A stretch of DNA of 64,000 bases from Notospermus geniculatus. Lineage: Eukaryota; Nemertea; Pilidiophora; Heteronemertea; Lineidae. The position numbers were made by a program, and so were the translations under genes. The notes below the pieces were generated by a model. It searched no databases and had not been told where the DNA came from. It was given only the letters and a program-made list of their open reading frames with translations. This document shows positions 12,810 through 22,938 of the stretch, one piece after another. Each line of letters starts with the position of its first letter. The stretch's first letter is position 1. The stretch spans positions 1,102,207 through 1,166,206 of the forward strand of contig NMRB01000006.1 in NCBI GenBank assembly GCA_002633025.1. Direction: 5' to 3'.

Positions 12810-13526
12810 GCTCCTGATCAGTCGCTGGTGATGTACGCGCTGCGCACACATCGCAAATTCAGCAAATCAGTAAAACTAGGAGGATCCAATCAGTCGTCAT
12901 GTCCTGACCGCGTACATCGCACTTGCGACTGGCAGCAACTCAGGTAACATCCGGGGGGTTGAGACTCAACGAGACTAAGTTTCGTTCAGTAAACTGGCAC
13001 TGATCAGTCGCAAGCCCGCGTACATCGCAGCGACTGATCGAAACTGTGTACAGCTAGTCGCTAGAAAGTTGAACATGTGCAACTCGCGGCGACTGGCAAA
13101 ATCTCAGTTCCAGCCAGTCGCAAGGGTGCGTACATAGGCCTACACCGTTTCTGGCGACTGTTCAGTCGCCTCCAGTTCCAGCTAGACGCAAGGGCCCAAC
13201 GCGCCGCGTAGCGGTCAACAGCGAAGCTAGCCAAAGACTTGTCACGGGTCAGTCAATAGAATTGGACTCAAAGGAAATATGCACCTAATGTTCAGATGGA
13301 ATATACCGGACGGTTGGTTCACGTTTTTAGTGGCTGTGAACGTAGATGGATACATTATGTAGCGATATACCGACAGATTTGCTGGGGACTTGCTCTGTGG
13401 TTGTTGTGAAATGCGATTTTTGTAAGATTATTCTGATTTGTGACGTCATTTCCTATCATCATAAAAATATGTTGAGTAGCTGGGATATATTTATAAACAT
13501 TTATTCAGGAGCCATTATCATGACGT

Positions 13527-13598
13527 GGCCGGCTGGCGCATCGGTAGAGCGTCCGGCTATGAATATGGGGCGCCGGGTTCGAGCCTTGCGATAGGCGA
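13527..13598 (+). repeat. tRNA-like unit (likely SINE head)
   Basis: Has an A-box-like TGGCGCATCGG and a B-box GGTTCGAGCC about 45 bp apart, but no convincing anticodon or acceptor stem pairing. Interpreted as a tRNA-derived SINE rather than a functional tRNA. Confidence 0.5.
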
Positions 13599-13730
13599 TT
13601 TTTCGCGTAGTCTGTTTCTCTGTTTATTTTTTTGCTGAACACTTTTAGTCGCAGGACGAATATCTCCCCAGCCCTTCCCTTTCTCTACATATCTGCATTT
13701 GCTTATAAATACTTATAACCACAGATCCCT

Positions 13731-13794
13731 GTCAGCTGTCCTGCATTCAGAGAGACTTTTCACTAAAGTCTCTCTGAATGCAGGGGCAGCTGAC
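13731..13794. repeat. 64-bp palindrome
   Basis: GTCAGCTG...CAGCTGAC with CTGCATTCAGAGAGACTTT arms, nearly perfect. Confidence 0.85.
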
Positions 13795-14873
13795 GACCAT
13801 CGACATTCCCCTCCCAGTCACCAAAAATATCAACACCCCAACTAACGTTCAAGACTACTGGATCCGCCCAGTCGCCAGTAGCTCAATTGCGACTAGTTGT
13901 CTTCAGTCTCAGTGTGATGTACGCTCGGCTTAAGACACTGTCGAAGTCTTATGTGTGAAAAATGCAAGCACCTCATGTGTATGCAGATTACCGGTGTTGG
14001 AAGTAGCGCCGCGTTCTAACTTTGGAGTGGGTGCTAATAGATTACTGCGGCTCTGAATAATTAGACCATTGAGGATAATAATGAGAAAGATCAATTTAAA
14101 TCCGACTCGTCTATTTAATCTTGTCTTTGGAGGCTACTTAAGAAAACATCTATTAAAGGCGGCGAATGATTCAATCGCGTCTCAAACCTACCACTCCACT
14201 GCAGGAATATCAAACAAATTTGCACTCAACCCGGACTTGCAAGTGTGCACAACTTCTTTTCCGTCAGGACCCGGTGTAATGTTTTTCAGTGTGGCCATTT
14301 TTCTGTGTGACTCCCATTGTGTGGAACACACCGGAAAACAGACTCACTGTTGCTCTGTGCGTCGCTCATAATGTCAAATATGCACTAAGCCTAGGCTTAC
14401 TTTTGGTAAAATACTAATCCAGAAAAGAAAAAAACAGACATTTGTTGCTTAACCAACCTTGGGTCCAGGTTTATGAATCATTCACACTGTGGGATAGGCC
14501 GGACACACCTGGAGCCGAGGTTTGGCTTAAAAAGGGCATATATCTGTGCAAAAATTTGGGCCTGTGCACGGTTCATCACCTTTGTAGCATTGCTGAGGAG
14601 GTGTTCATTTTGTATATTTTCATGAAAGTTTTGTGTAATTGCAGGTTTTAAAACATGGTGTATATCAATGGTGTACATTCACTGTATACATTCAGTGTTT
14701 GTTATTACCCTCTTTGGCAAGGTATCTATTTCGTGAGGGTAAGGTTTAGGGATAGGGGAGAGGTATAGGTAAGGTTAGGGCAAAAAAGAGAAGGTTAGGG
14801 TAAGGGTCAGCATAATATTGGTATTACATTAGATTGATTGAATAAGACCTAGATTCAATGACATCGCTGCCAG

Positions 14874-14980
14874 CTGCCTCGGTAGCTCAGTCGGCTAGAG
14901 CGTTTGCCTACACAGGTCCCTGGTTCAACTCCCGACTAGGACGAGACATTTTTCACCGTCTCGTGTTTTCCTTTTTAGTG
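14874..14980 (+). repeat. tRNA-derived SINE
   Basis: A-box-like TAGCTCAGTCGG at 14883 and B-box GGTTCAACTCC at 14922. A hairpin ACGAGAC...GTCTCGT and a T-rich tail follow. Acceptor pairing is not tRNA-like. Confidence 0.6.
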
Positions 14981-15332
14981 AAAATAGGCCTACTCCTAAG
15001 CCGGAACAAAATTCCCCAACGGGTCGGAAAAAACGTTCGCCAGCGGGGACGCACTAGATGAAAAAGATAATGTCCACGTAATCTCTCAAAATCTTGTGTT
15101 TGGCGTTTAGAGAATTACATGGTGATAATTTATTAAACAAAACCACTGGGCATCGGATTTAAAATTCATAACGAGATTGAAAAAATCATGCCAGCGCAGT
15201 TAATCGTTGTGTTCGTCTTGAGGGTATTGGGTGTAATAGGGGAAAGCGATGACAGACTGATGTTGGCATCACATAAATGAAAAAAAAATGTGTAGCGAAA
15301 TCATGAGATACTGCAATGAAACTAGAACTGTG

Positions 15333-15513
15333 AAATTTGCTTTCAGCAAATTTGATGGTCCCTACATCATAAAATGGAAATTGAATGAAGAAAGGGCAAG
15401 GAGGGGTATGACTCTGTGGCACAGCAGTCAGGTTCTTGGGGTTCCATCCTCCTGGAATGTTTTCCTGGTGAAGGACACATGCAGGGTAGGCAATGGAGGG
15501 CAGACAAATGACT
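15333..15513 (+). repeat. Dispersed repeat (pair with 42409-42590)
   Basis: In reverse complement it matches 42409-42590, including GACAAATGACTAC and CAAATTTGATGGTCCCTAC. Confidence 0.8.
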
Positions 15514-15743
15514 ACACACACGTATTCCTCACCCATTGACAAATACGAGGAGTGCATGCATTCAACAGCATCTGGTCCGTTCAGCTGCTTAGGGGTGGCC
15601 GTGTGGGTAGGTGGGGCTATCTACTGCAGGGCCCAGCACCTCCCTTCTCCAAGGATGGTCTTTTCCGGAGGGAACGGAAAGAGGGGAGGGGAGGGCAGGG
15701 GAGGTGATGTGAGGGAGGGGGTGCAGGATGGGGAAGGGAAGGG

Positions 15744-16716
15744 NNNNNNNNNNNNNNNNNNNNNNNNNNNNNNNNNNNNNNNNNNNNNNNNNNNNNNNNN
15801 NNNNNNNNNNNNNNNNNNNNNNNNNNNNNNNNNNNNNNNNNNNNNNNNNNNNNNNNNNNNNNNNNNNNNNNNNNNNNNNNNNNNNNNNNNNNNNNNNNNN
15901 NNNNNNNNNNNNNNNNNNNNNNNNNNNNNNNNNNNNNNNNNNNNNNNNNNNNNNNNNNNNNNNNNNNNNNNNNNNNNNNNNNNNNNNNNNNNNNNNNNNN
16001 NNNNNNNNNNNNNNNNNNNNNNNNNNNNNNNNNNNNNNNNNNNNNNNNNNNNNNNNNNNNNNNNNNNNNNNNNNNNNNNNNNNNNNNNNNNNNNNNNNNN
16101 NNNNNNNNNNNNNNNNNNNNNNNNNNNNNNNNNNNNNNNNNNNNNNNNNNNNNNNNNNNNNNNNNNNNNNNNNNNNNNNNNNNNNNNNNNNNNNNNNNNN
16201 NNNNNNNNNNNNNNNNNNNNNNNNNNNNNNNNNNNNNNNNNNNNNNNNNNNNNNNNNNNNNNNNNNNNNNNNNNNNNNNNNNNNNNNNNNNNNNNNNNNN
16301 NNNNNNNNNNNNNNNNNNNNNNNNNNNNNNNNNNNNNNNNNNNNNNNNNNNNNNNNNNNNNNNNNNNNNNNNNNNNNNNNNNNNNNNNNNNNNNNNNNNN
16401 NNNNNNNNNNNNNNNNNNNNNNNNNNNNNNNNNNNNNNNNNNNNNNNNNNNNNNNNNNNNNNNNNNNNNNNNNNNNNNNNNNNNNNNNNNNNNNNNNNNN
16501 NNNNNNNNNNNNNNNNNNNNNNNNNNNNNNNNNNNNNNNNNNNNNNNNNNNNNNNNNNNNNNNNNNNNNNNNNNNNNNNNNNNNNNNNNNNNNNNNNNNN
16601 NNNNNNNNNNNNNNNNNNNNNNNNNNNNNNNNNNNNNNNNNNNNNNNNNNNNNNNNNNNNNNNNNNNNNNNNNNNNNNNNNNNNNNNNNNNNNNNNNNNN
16701 NNNNNNNNNNNNNNNN
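15744..16716. other. Assembly gap (973 Ns)
   Basis: Unresolved sequence inside the first copy of the 15-21 kb duplication. A G-rich tract (GGGAGGGG repeats) leads into the gap. After it, sequence resumes at a point matching 19005 in the second copy. Apparent long open frames crossing it are artefacts. Confidence 0.99.
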
Positions 16717-17410
16717 GTTTGCGTTTGTCGCAGGCAATCTAAAACTTGCTTGTGGAGTCGTGGACGTAATTGCTCCTGGTGAGAGGTCACGGATTGCCTC
16801 GAAGCAATCAGCTCATTACGACGCTTGTTCATCGGAAAATCAAACACGTTTCCCGATCCAAAACGGAAAAATTACCGCTGCCGGAAAGGTCTTGGCTCTT
16901 GCTAATGTCCCAAGGCTACTAGTGTGCCGGAAACACTGTATTTGAACAGAAATCCTCGCAGTGCATCGCCTTAGATGCCTGCCCAACATACAAAACGTTA
17001 GACTGAAATATTCTTCTGGGCCTTCACCTTGGTTCCCCCGGTGGTCTTTGTCAATAAATCCAATGAGTTGGAATCAATCGTCTGATTAGATTAAAGGCAA
17101 ATTTTGCTGTGAGATTTACATGCTAAATGAAGCAGTAAAATGAATACCCTGAATTTAGTCCATCGACGCCAAAGGGGGATCTTTTACATGTAGTCATTAA
17201 TCAACTGCGCACTTCAGTTCAATAATGATTTATTTTTTCTATGATTTGCTGTATCCTCTGACCTTTGACATTCTATTAACCTCTGATCTATGACCTCATT
17301 ATGTGTAGGCAAAATGAGTAACTGAGTAAACTGCTTAGTTTTACCATCACACGCCGACTGATCTTGGCCTACTCGAAGAATTCTAACTATCACCTCACTT
17401 AATAAATATG

Positions 17411-17637
17411 TAGGCAAGCTGCCTAATATAGGTTAGGCATTATCTCATCCCCAGAATGTCTATCTAAGCATTGTGCCTAATAACGTTCCTTAGGCAATGT
17501 CTATTGGGCATTTTGTCCAATATTTACATTGGGCGATCTGCCTAAGGCATTGCCTAAGTAACATTGGGCAAAATGTTTATCATGATAGACATTCTGGGGA
17601 TGAGATAATGCCTAACCTATATTAGGCAGCTTGCCTA
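17411..17637. mobile_element. 227-bp palindromic element, copy A (empty site)
   Basis: TAGGCAAGCTGCCTAATATAG and its inverse at the ends, with internal AGACATTCTGGGGATGAGA arms. Uninterrupted form of 19703-20799. Confidence 0.9.
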
Positions 17638-17736
17638 TGCAAAGGCTTTCAGTGCAAGGTGTCGGCATCCTCTTCAGCTCAACCCAAATGTTTTTTTTTT
17701 CATATTGAAGTTTCATCACAAATACCTAAAAACCCC

Positions 17737-17970
17737 TTAAAGATAATGTATCATGATTTCATTGTTTACATTCAATGTTTATGTTATTTTGGAATTTTGG
17801 GACATGCCAACCCACCAAATTGAAAACTTTCGGAATCAAAAGAATTTCTAGAGGGGCATGCCACCAACAAATTACTCATAAGACAAAGAAGACTGGACAC
17901 AAACAAACAAAATGTAAATAAACAATGATTTTCGTGGCCCTCGAAAATACCCGTGATACGTTATCTTTAA
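17737..17970. mobile_element. Foldback element, ends CTTAAAGATAA
   Basis: Same family as 2114-2311. Contains the shared internal sequence GAATTTCTAGAGGGGCATGC. Present in both copies of the 15-21 kb duplication; the second copy lies near 20893-21113. Confidence 0.75.
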
Positions 17971-18833
17971 GACAAACATGGATGCCATTTCCCATCCGAT
18001 TCGTTGAGATTAGATCATTGTAGGAACTGTCATCTAGTGGCTTACTCCACTGAATGTTAATTGGAACCGTGGCTTAGTTTTCTGTGTGACTTCCATTGTG
18101 TGGAACACACTGGAGAAACAGACTCACTGTTTCTCTGTGTGTCGCTCATTGTCAAGTGAAAATACTTCTAAAGCAAGGTTCATTGGCACACGGAATTGGT
18201 CCGGTTCAGGTCCGTAAAAAATCTATCAAATGGACTTCAGCGTTGTCGTATCCGGAAAACTCGGGGCAAACGGATTGGAAACGGATCGGATCCGTGCGCC
18301 AATGAACCTTGCTTTACATGTAATCGGAACAAAATTCCCCAACGGTTCGGAAAAAAGTTCGCCAGCGGGGACGCACTAGATGAAAAAGATAATGTCCATG
18401 TAATAATCTCTCAAAATCTTGTGTTTGGCGTTTAGAGAATTACATGGTAAAATCGAGCCACTCGTTATTCAAACCGAGTGAACCGCCGGGAAACGGATAA
18501 TTTATTAAACAAAACCACTGGGCATCGGATTTAAAATTCCAAACGAGATTGAAAAAATCGTGCCAGCTCAGTTAATCGTTGTGTTCGTCTTGAGGGTATT
18601 GGGTGTAATAGGGGAAAGCGATGACAGACTGATGTTGGCATCACATAAATGAAAAAAAAAATGTGTAGCGAAATCATGAGACACCGCAATGAAATTAATG
18701 AATTATGCATTGGATTTGTTGTGTAGAATACAAGGTAAACGCTCACAAAACGGTTGTAATTCGAATTAGAAGTATATTGAATTATGTGTTGAGGTTCATT
18801 TAGACTAATCGTATCGATGAACGCATCTCAAGA

Positions 18834-18970
18834 GGGAGGTGTAGAAATCAAACGATAAACGTTAACGTCAACGACAACCATTTTTGTTCTGAGAATGCAA
18901 TATAAAATCTGCTTATGAAAAATAACGTTGTCGTAAAGTTTACATTTATCGTTTGATTTCTAAACTTCCC
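18834..18970. mobile_element. TA-flanked palindromic MITE, copy 1
   Basis: Arms include AAATCAAACGATAAACGTTA and the inverse. Ends are GGGAGG-like. Confidence 0.85.
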
Positions 18971-19702
18971 TATTATGTCCGACACCATTACTGGTATCGT
19001 TAGCGTTTGCGTTTGTCGCAGGCAATCTAAAACTTGCTTGTGGAGTCGTGGACGTAATTGCTCCTGGTGAGAGGTCACGGATTGCCTCGAAGCAATCAGC
19101 TCATTACGACGCTTGTTCATCGGAAAATCAAACACGTTTCCCGATCCAAAACGGAAAAATTACCGCTGCCGGAAAGGTCTTGGCTCTTGCTAATGTCCCA
19201 AGGCTACTAGTGTGCCGGAAACACTGTATTTGAACAGAAATCCTCACAGTGCATCGGCTTAGATGCCTGCCTAAGACACAAAACGTTAGACTGAAATATT
19301 CTTCTGGGCCTTCACCTTGGTTCCCCCGGTGGTCTTTGTCAATAGATCCAATGAGTTGGAATCAATCGTCTGATTAGATTAAAGGCAAATTTTGCTGTGA
19401 GATTTACATGCTAAATGAAGCAGTAAAATGAATACCCTGAATTTAGTCCATCGACGCCAAAGGGGAATCTTTTACATGTAGTCATTAATCAACTGCGCAC
19501 TTCAGTTCAATAATGATTTATTTTTTCTATGATTTGCTGTATCCTCTGACCTTTGACATTCTATTAACCTCTGACCTTTGATCTATGACCTCATTATGTG
19601 TAGGCAAAATGAGTAACTGAGTAAACTGCTTAGTTTTACCATCACACGCCGGCTGATCTTGGCCTACTCGAAGAATTCTAACTATCACCTCACTTAAATA
19701 TG

Positions 19703-20799
19703 TAGGCAAGCTGCCTAATATAGGTTAGGCATTATCTCATCCACAGAATGTCTATCTAGGCATTTTGCCTAATAATGTTCCTTATGGGTGGCGTCCACTA
19801 GAGCGCCGACAAGATTAGGAAGGGTTGCGGAAGCAAATTATGCCATTTCGGCATCCTTTCCGCGTCAGACACGAAAAAAGTGTGCGAATCATCGTTTCCT
19901 AGGACATTACTACGAATCTCTGCAGACATACCTGGGAGTGTCCTAGGAATCAATCGTGAAGGGCCCGAAATGCTGCTGATCGTAGCAGGACAGCGCGGAC
20001 CCATCTAGGATCACACCAGGAGTGGTAAAATCATGGACTAGGACAATCGGGCAGATATGCGGACAATATGAGGAAATAATTCAAGGTTATAAATTCTGCG
20101 CCGAATTTGGATTTTTCTCATATGTCTGCTAGCCGTCATAAGTTAGGAAAAACGGCCACACTGAAAAACGTTACACCGGCCATAAACTCCTCCACGCCGC
20201 AACCTGTTGACCTTTCCGTGTCTTGTCCGCAAATGTCTTGACGGCTTCGCGCACTCGCTTATTTTGATCTGCATCGGCTCCGCGCTTTCCTGAAACAGTC
20301 CGCGTGGCTTCTGCTTGCCTTCGCGAAGCTGCCCGCACAGCGGAAGCTTTCAGGAACGTTTGCAGAAGTGTTACAGAAAGGCGGGATGTCCTGACGATGT
20401 CCTCACGACAATGCAGACAAGTTGCCGAAGGTGTCGGGAAGGTCATTTCCGCGTCGAAATTTTGGTCTCGATCAAAATTTGGATGCGGAAATTTCGCCCT
20501 CTCCCGAACGTGCGGAAATGTCGGGAACTGCTTAGGAATGATAAAGACAGTGAACGGAGTCTTTCAAGAATATGGGAGAGGTTGCGGAATGAATGCGGAA
20601 TTGCTAAATTTGCGTTCCGCGTCTTGTCCGTGCCCTAGTGGACGCTAGGTTTTAGGCAATGTCTATTGGGCATTTTGTCCAATATTTACATAAGGCGATC
20701 TGCCTAGGGCATTGCCGAAGTAACATTGTGCAAAATGCCTCCCATGATAGACATTCTGGGGATAAGGTAATGCCTAACCTATATTAGGCAGTTTGCCTA
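19703..20799. mobile_element. Same palindromic element, copy B, split by an insertion
   Basis: Homologous to 17411-17637 but interrupted after CCTTA by the 867-bp element at 19785-20651. Confidence 0.9.
19785..20651. mobile_element. 867-bp non-autonomous TIR element nested in a palindrome
   Basis: The ends share an inverted repeat with the core GCGTCCACTAG and GACAAG. A likely TTA target duplication flanks it, comparing with the empty site in copy A. Both halves are rich in TTTCCGC/GCGGAA words. No transposase is recognisable; the short frames inside are not family-like. Confidence 0.85.
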
Positions 20800-21224
20800 T
20801 GGAAAGGCTTTCAGTGCAGGCTGTCGGCATCCTCTTTAGCTCAACCCAAATGCATTTTTTTCACGTTGAAGCTTCATCACAAATATCTAAACGTATCATG
20901 ATTTCATTGTTTACATTCAATGTTTATGTTATTTTGGAATTTTGGGACATGCCAACCACCAAATTGAAAACTTTCGGGATCAAAGAATTTCTAGAGGGGC
21001 ATGCCACCAACAAATTACTCATAAGACAAAGAAGACTGGACACAAACAAACAAAATGTAAATAAACAATGATTTTCGTGGCCCTCGAAAATACCCGTGAT
21101 ACGTTATCTTTAAGACAAACATGTCCAGCGGCCACCCGTGGGGCTTGGTCGCTATTCTTTCCTTAATTGCTTGTTTGTCCTGTCTCCACAGGTTATGTAG
21201 TTCTACATTCGGGTTTCAGCTCAG

Positions 21225-21326
21225 TCTTTTCTAGAGTTTCAGATTGTAAAGTTCCACTTGAAAAAGACCCCGGTTGGGGTCGAAAATTCGTGAATTCTGG
21301 AGATTGACTTCTTGTTTATTATTATT
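21225..21326 (-). repeat. Short hairpin element, copy 4
   Basis: Inverted copy present only in the second copy of the 15-21 kb duplication, so it was inserted or lost after the copies split. Confidence 0.85.
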
Positions 21327-21447
21327 TAAGACAAACATGGATGCTATTTCCCATCCGATTCGTTGAGATTAGATCATTGTAGGAACTGTCATCTAGTGGC
21401 TTACTCCACTGAATGTTAATTGGAACCGTGGCTTAGTTTGTAAATCN

Positions 21448-21720
21448 TACACAGAAAAAAAAATCAACTCGAGTGGAGACTCAGAGTCTCACTTTAGGGA
21501 CAAAATGGTTCGAAACACTTTTTGACTCAAAATGAAACAGAAAATATTTCGGCGTGAGACAATAACAACTCGGCCCGAAATATTTTCCCTCGGAACGAGG
21601 TGTCATTGTCTCGGGCCGAAATATTTTCTGTTTCATTTTGAGTCAAAAAGTGTTTCGAACCATTTTGTCCCTAAAGTGAGACTCTGAGTCTCCACTCGAG
21701 TTGATTTTTTTTTCTGTGTA
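21448..21720. mobile_element. 273-bp near-perfect palindrome
   Basis: Arms of about 125 bp from TACACAGAAAAAAA to TTTTTTTCTGTGTA, with CTCGAGTGGAGACTCAGAG near each end. It starts at the base after the N at 21447. Confidence 0.92.
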
Positions 21721-22806
21721 TAGATGAAGCGATTTTCTGGAGGAATCCAATGAGAATATTTTGGGCACTACTCTTAATTTTCATGCTTGATTTTTCGTTT
21801 CCAGATACATTTCTCTGGCATCGCGAAACCATTCTCCATGAGACCGCGTCAGAAGCAGTAGAGTGTTACATTTTTGTGTCCAACCTGGTGCATCCACAGT
21901 AAACCCGAAGATTTTAGTCGAATTTTTCTTATTTTGGGGCTAAAATGATCATTTTCCATGTACCTCTGCGTGGTGCAATAACTGACGCCTTTGGGGCCTG
22001 ATTTAGCCATCGAATCGTGTATGGGGAGATGAGATGTCTAGGATTATTCTCTATGATTTTTCTTTATGATGTTTTAGGCCTATGCTGACGTTTCTTGCCC
22101 CATGCACTGGCCCGAATACATGTAGGCAAACAATGAATGTCGTTGTGCTCATGGGCATGACTACCATCTTCTTGATAGCGGGTATTCTGACTAAACGGCA
22201 ACGTTTAAAGGGGCAGTCTCCTGATGGTGTTGATAAATTCCACGGGAAGGCCTTCTGATTTAAGGGGGAAGTCTGGGGATGGGTATTGGTGGTATCCCGG
22301 TGATGTAAAGGCCACGGCGAGACACGACCCCCTAAAATCACCTAGTGCCCATACGTGCGCACACGGGAGCTATAGGCATCTGCTGAGCAAAACGTTATTC
22401 GAGACCGTTTGCTCAGCAGGTACATAGCTCGCGTGTGCGCGTAATTTCGGTGAGTTTTTTGCCTCGCGAGGCAGAAAGCTCCCGTGTGCGCGTATTTTTC
22501 GGTGAGCTATCTGCTGAGCAAACGGTCTCGAATAACTTTTTGCTCAGCAGATAGCTCCCGCCGCGTGTGCGGCAGGCTTAAGCAGTCACAGTATTAGGTC
22601 ATTCACTACAATAAAGGTCGTCCGCCTATAGACACTGGTGTCATCACCTCTCATGTCTGGCAATAGTCTTGTCATGGACTGATAAAAATTTAATGGCGGA
22701 CATCTTCTGGGAAAACAGAACTTGGGAACGATGGTAACGTTTATATTGGGTCAATTCGTTGGACAGGTTAAGACTTCATCTGCAGTCTTTCCTTTTTCTT
22801 CTTCAG
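21721..22806. other. Sequence upstream of receptor exon 1
   Basis: Contains inverted-repeat clusters at 22347-22581 built of TGCTGAGCAAA and GCTCCCGTGTGCGCG words in alternating orientation. No promoter could be assigned. An upstream 5' UTR exon is likely, given the acceptor at 22806, but was not located. Confidence 0.5.
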
Positions 22807-22938
22807 GAGGCGCTAAGAGTGTTGGGGATTGCGATACCATGCTAACATTGATGCCAGGATGGAAGAACCTGACTAAACTCACGGCACTTATCCTTCTGCT
22901 GAAGTTCGCAGAGTCATTGCACAGCTCAGAACACCTCG
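22807..22938 (+). CDS. Exon 1: start codon and signal peptide (coding 22839-22938)
   Basis: The predicted start is the ATG at 22839, with A at -3. It is followed by a short polar stretch and a hydrophobic core (LTALILLLKF) typical of a signal peptide. A strong pyrimidine tract ending in CAG at 22806 suggests a spliced 5' non-coding exon upstream, so 22807-22838 is probably 5' UTR. The frame stays open upstream to an ATG at 22722, but that ATG would lie inside the presumed intron. The donor is GTAAGT at 22939, leaving phase 1. A second in-frame ATG at 22851 is a possible alternative start. Confidence 0.75.

Larger units (their letters stand above)
11937..14871. other. Non-coding block with clustered CAGTCGC words; no gene recognised
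   Basis: From about 12640 to 13930, CAGTCGC or GCGACTG and CGTACATCGC words recur in both orientations. Nested within are the palindromes at 12711 and 13731 and a tRNA-like unit at 13527. A partial TIR element is at 14272-14372. Degenerate TTAGGG-like sequence lies at 14735-14815. Confidence 0.6.
15002..18080 (+). repeat. Direct duplication, copy A
   Basis: Matches 18325-21439 over most of its length, from CGGAACAAAATTCCCC to GAACCGTGGCTTAG. It contains the N gap and, at about 15310-15743, sequence not present in copy B. No gene recognised. Confidence 0.92.
18325..21439 (+). repeat. Direct duplication, copy B
   Basis: Second copy. It carries an 867-bp insertion (19785-20651) and a hairpin element (21225-21326) absent from copy A. 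An isolated N lies 8 bases after its end. Confidence 0.92.

Noticed and set aside
14735-14815. TTAGGG-like sequence (also near 5640 and 33000)
   Set aside because: Too degenerate and short to call telomeric; treated as low-complexity sequence.
14874-14944. Functional tRNA gene
   Set aside because: A- and B-box words are present, but the acceptor and anticodon stems do not pair well; SINE origin is more likely.
15493-16945. Four long open frames (382-429 codons) on both strands
   Set aside because: Almost all codons are Ns of the assembly gap; the flanks show no family similarity.
20171-20648. Open frames (91-114 codons) inside the 867-bp insertion
   Set aside because: They overlap on both strands, arise from GC-rich inverted words, and show no transposase motif.
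22722-22838. Longer receptor start at the ATG at 22722
   Set aside because: A strong pyrimidine tract and CAG at 22806 imply that this part is intron, and the ATG at 22839 gives a normal signal peptide.
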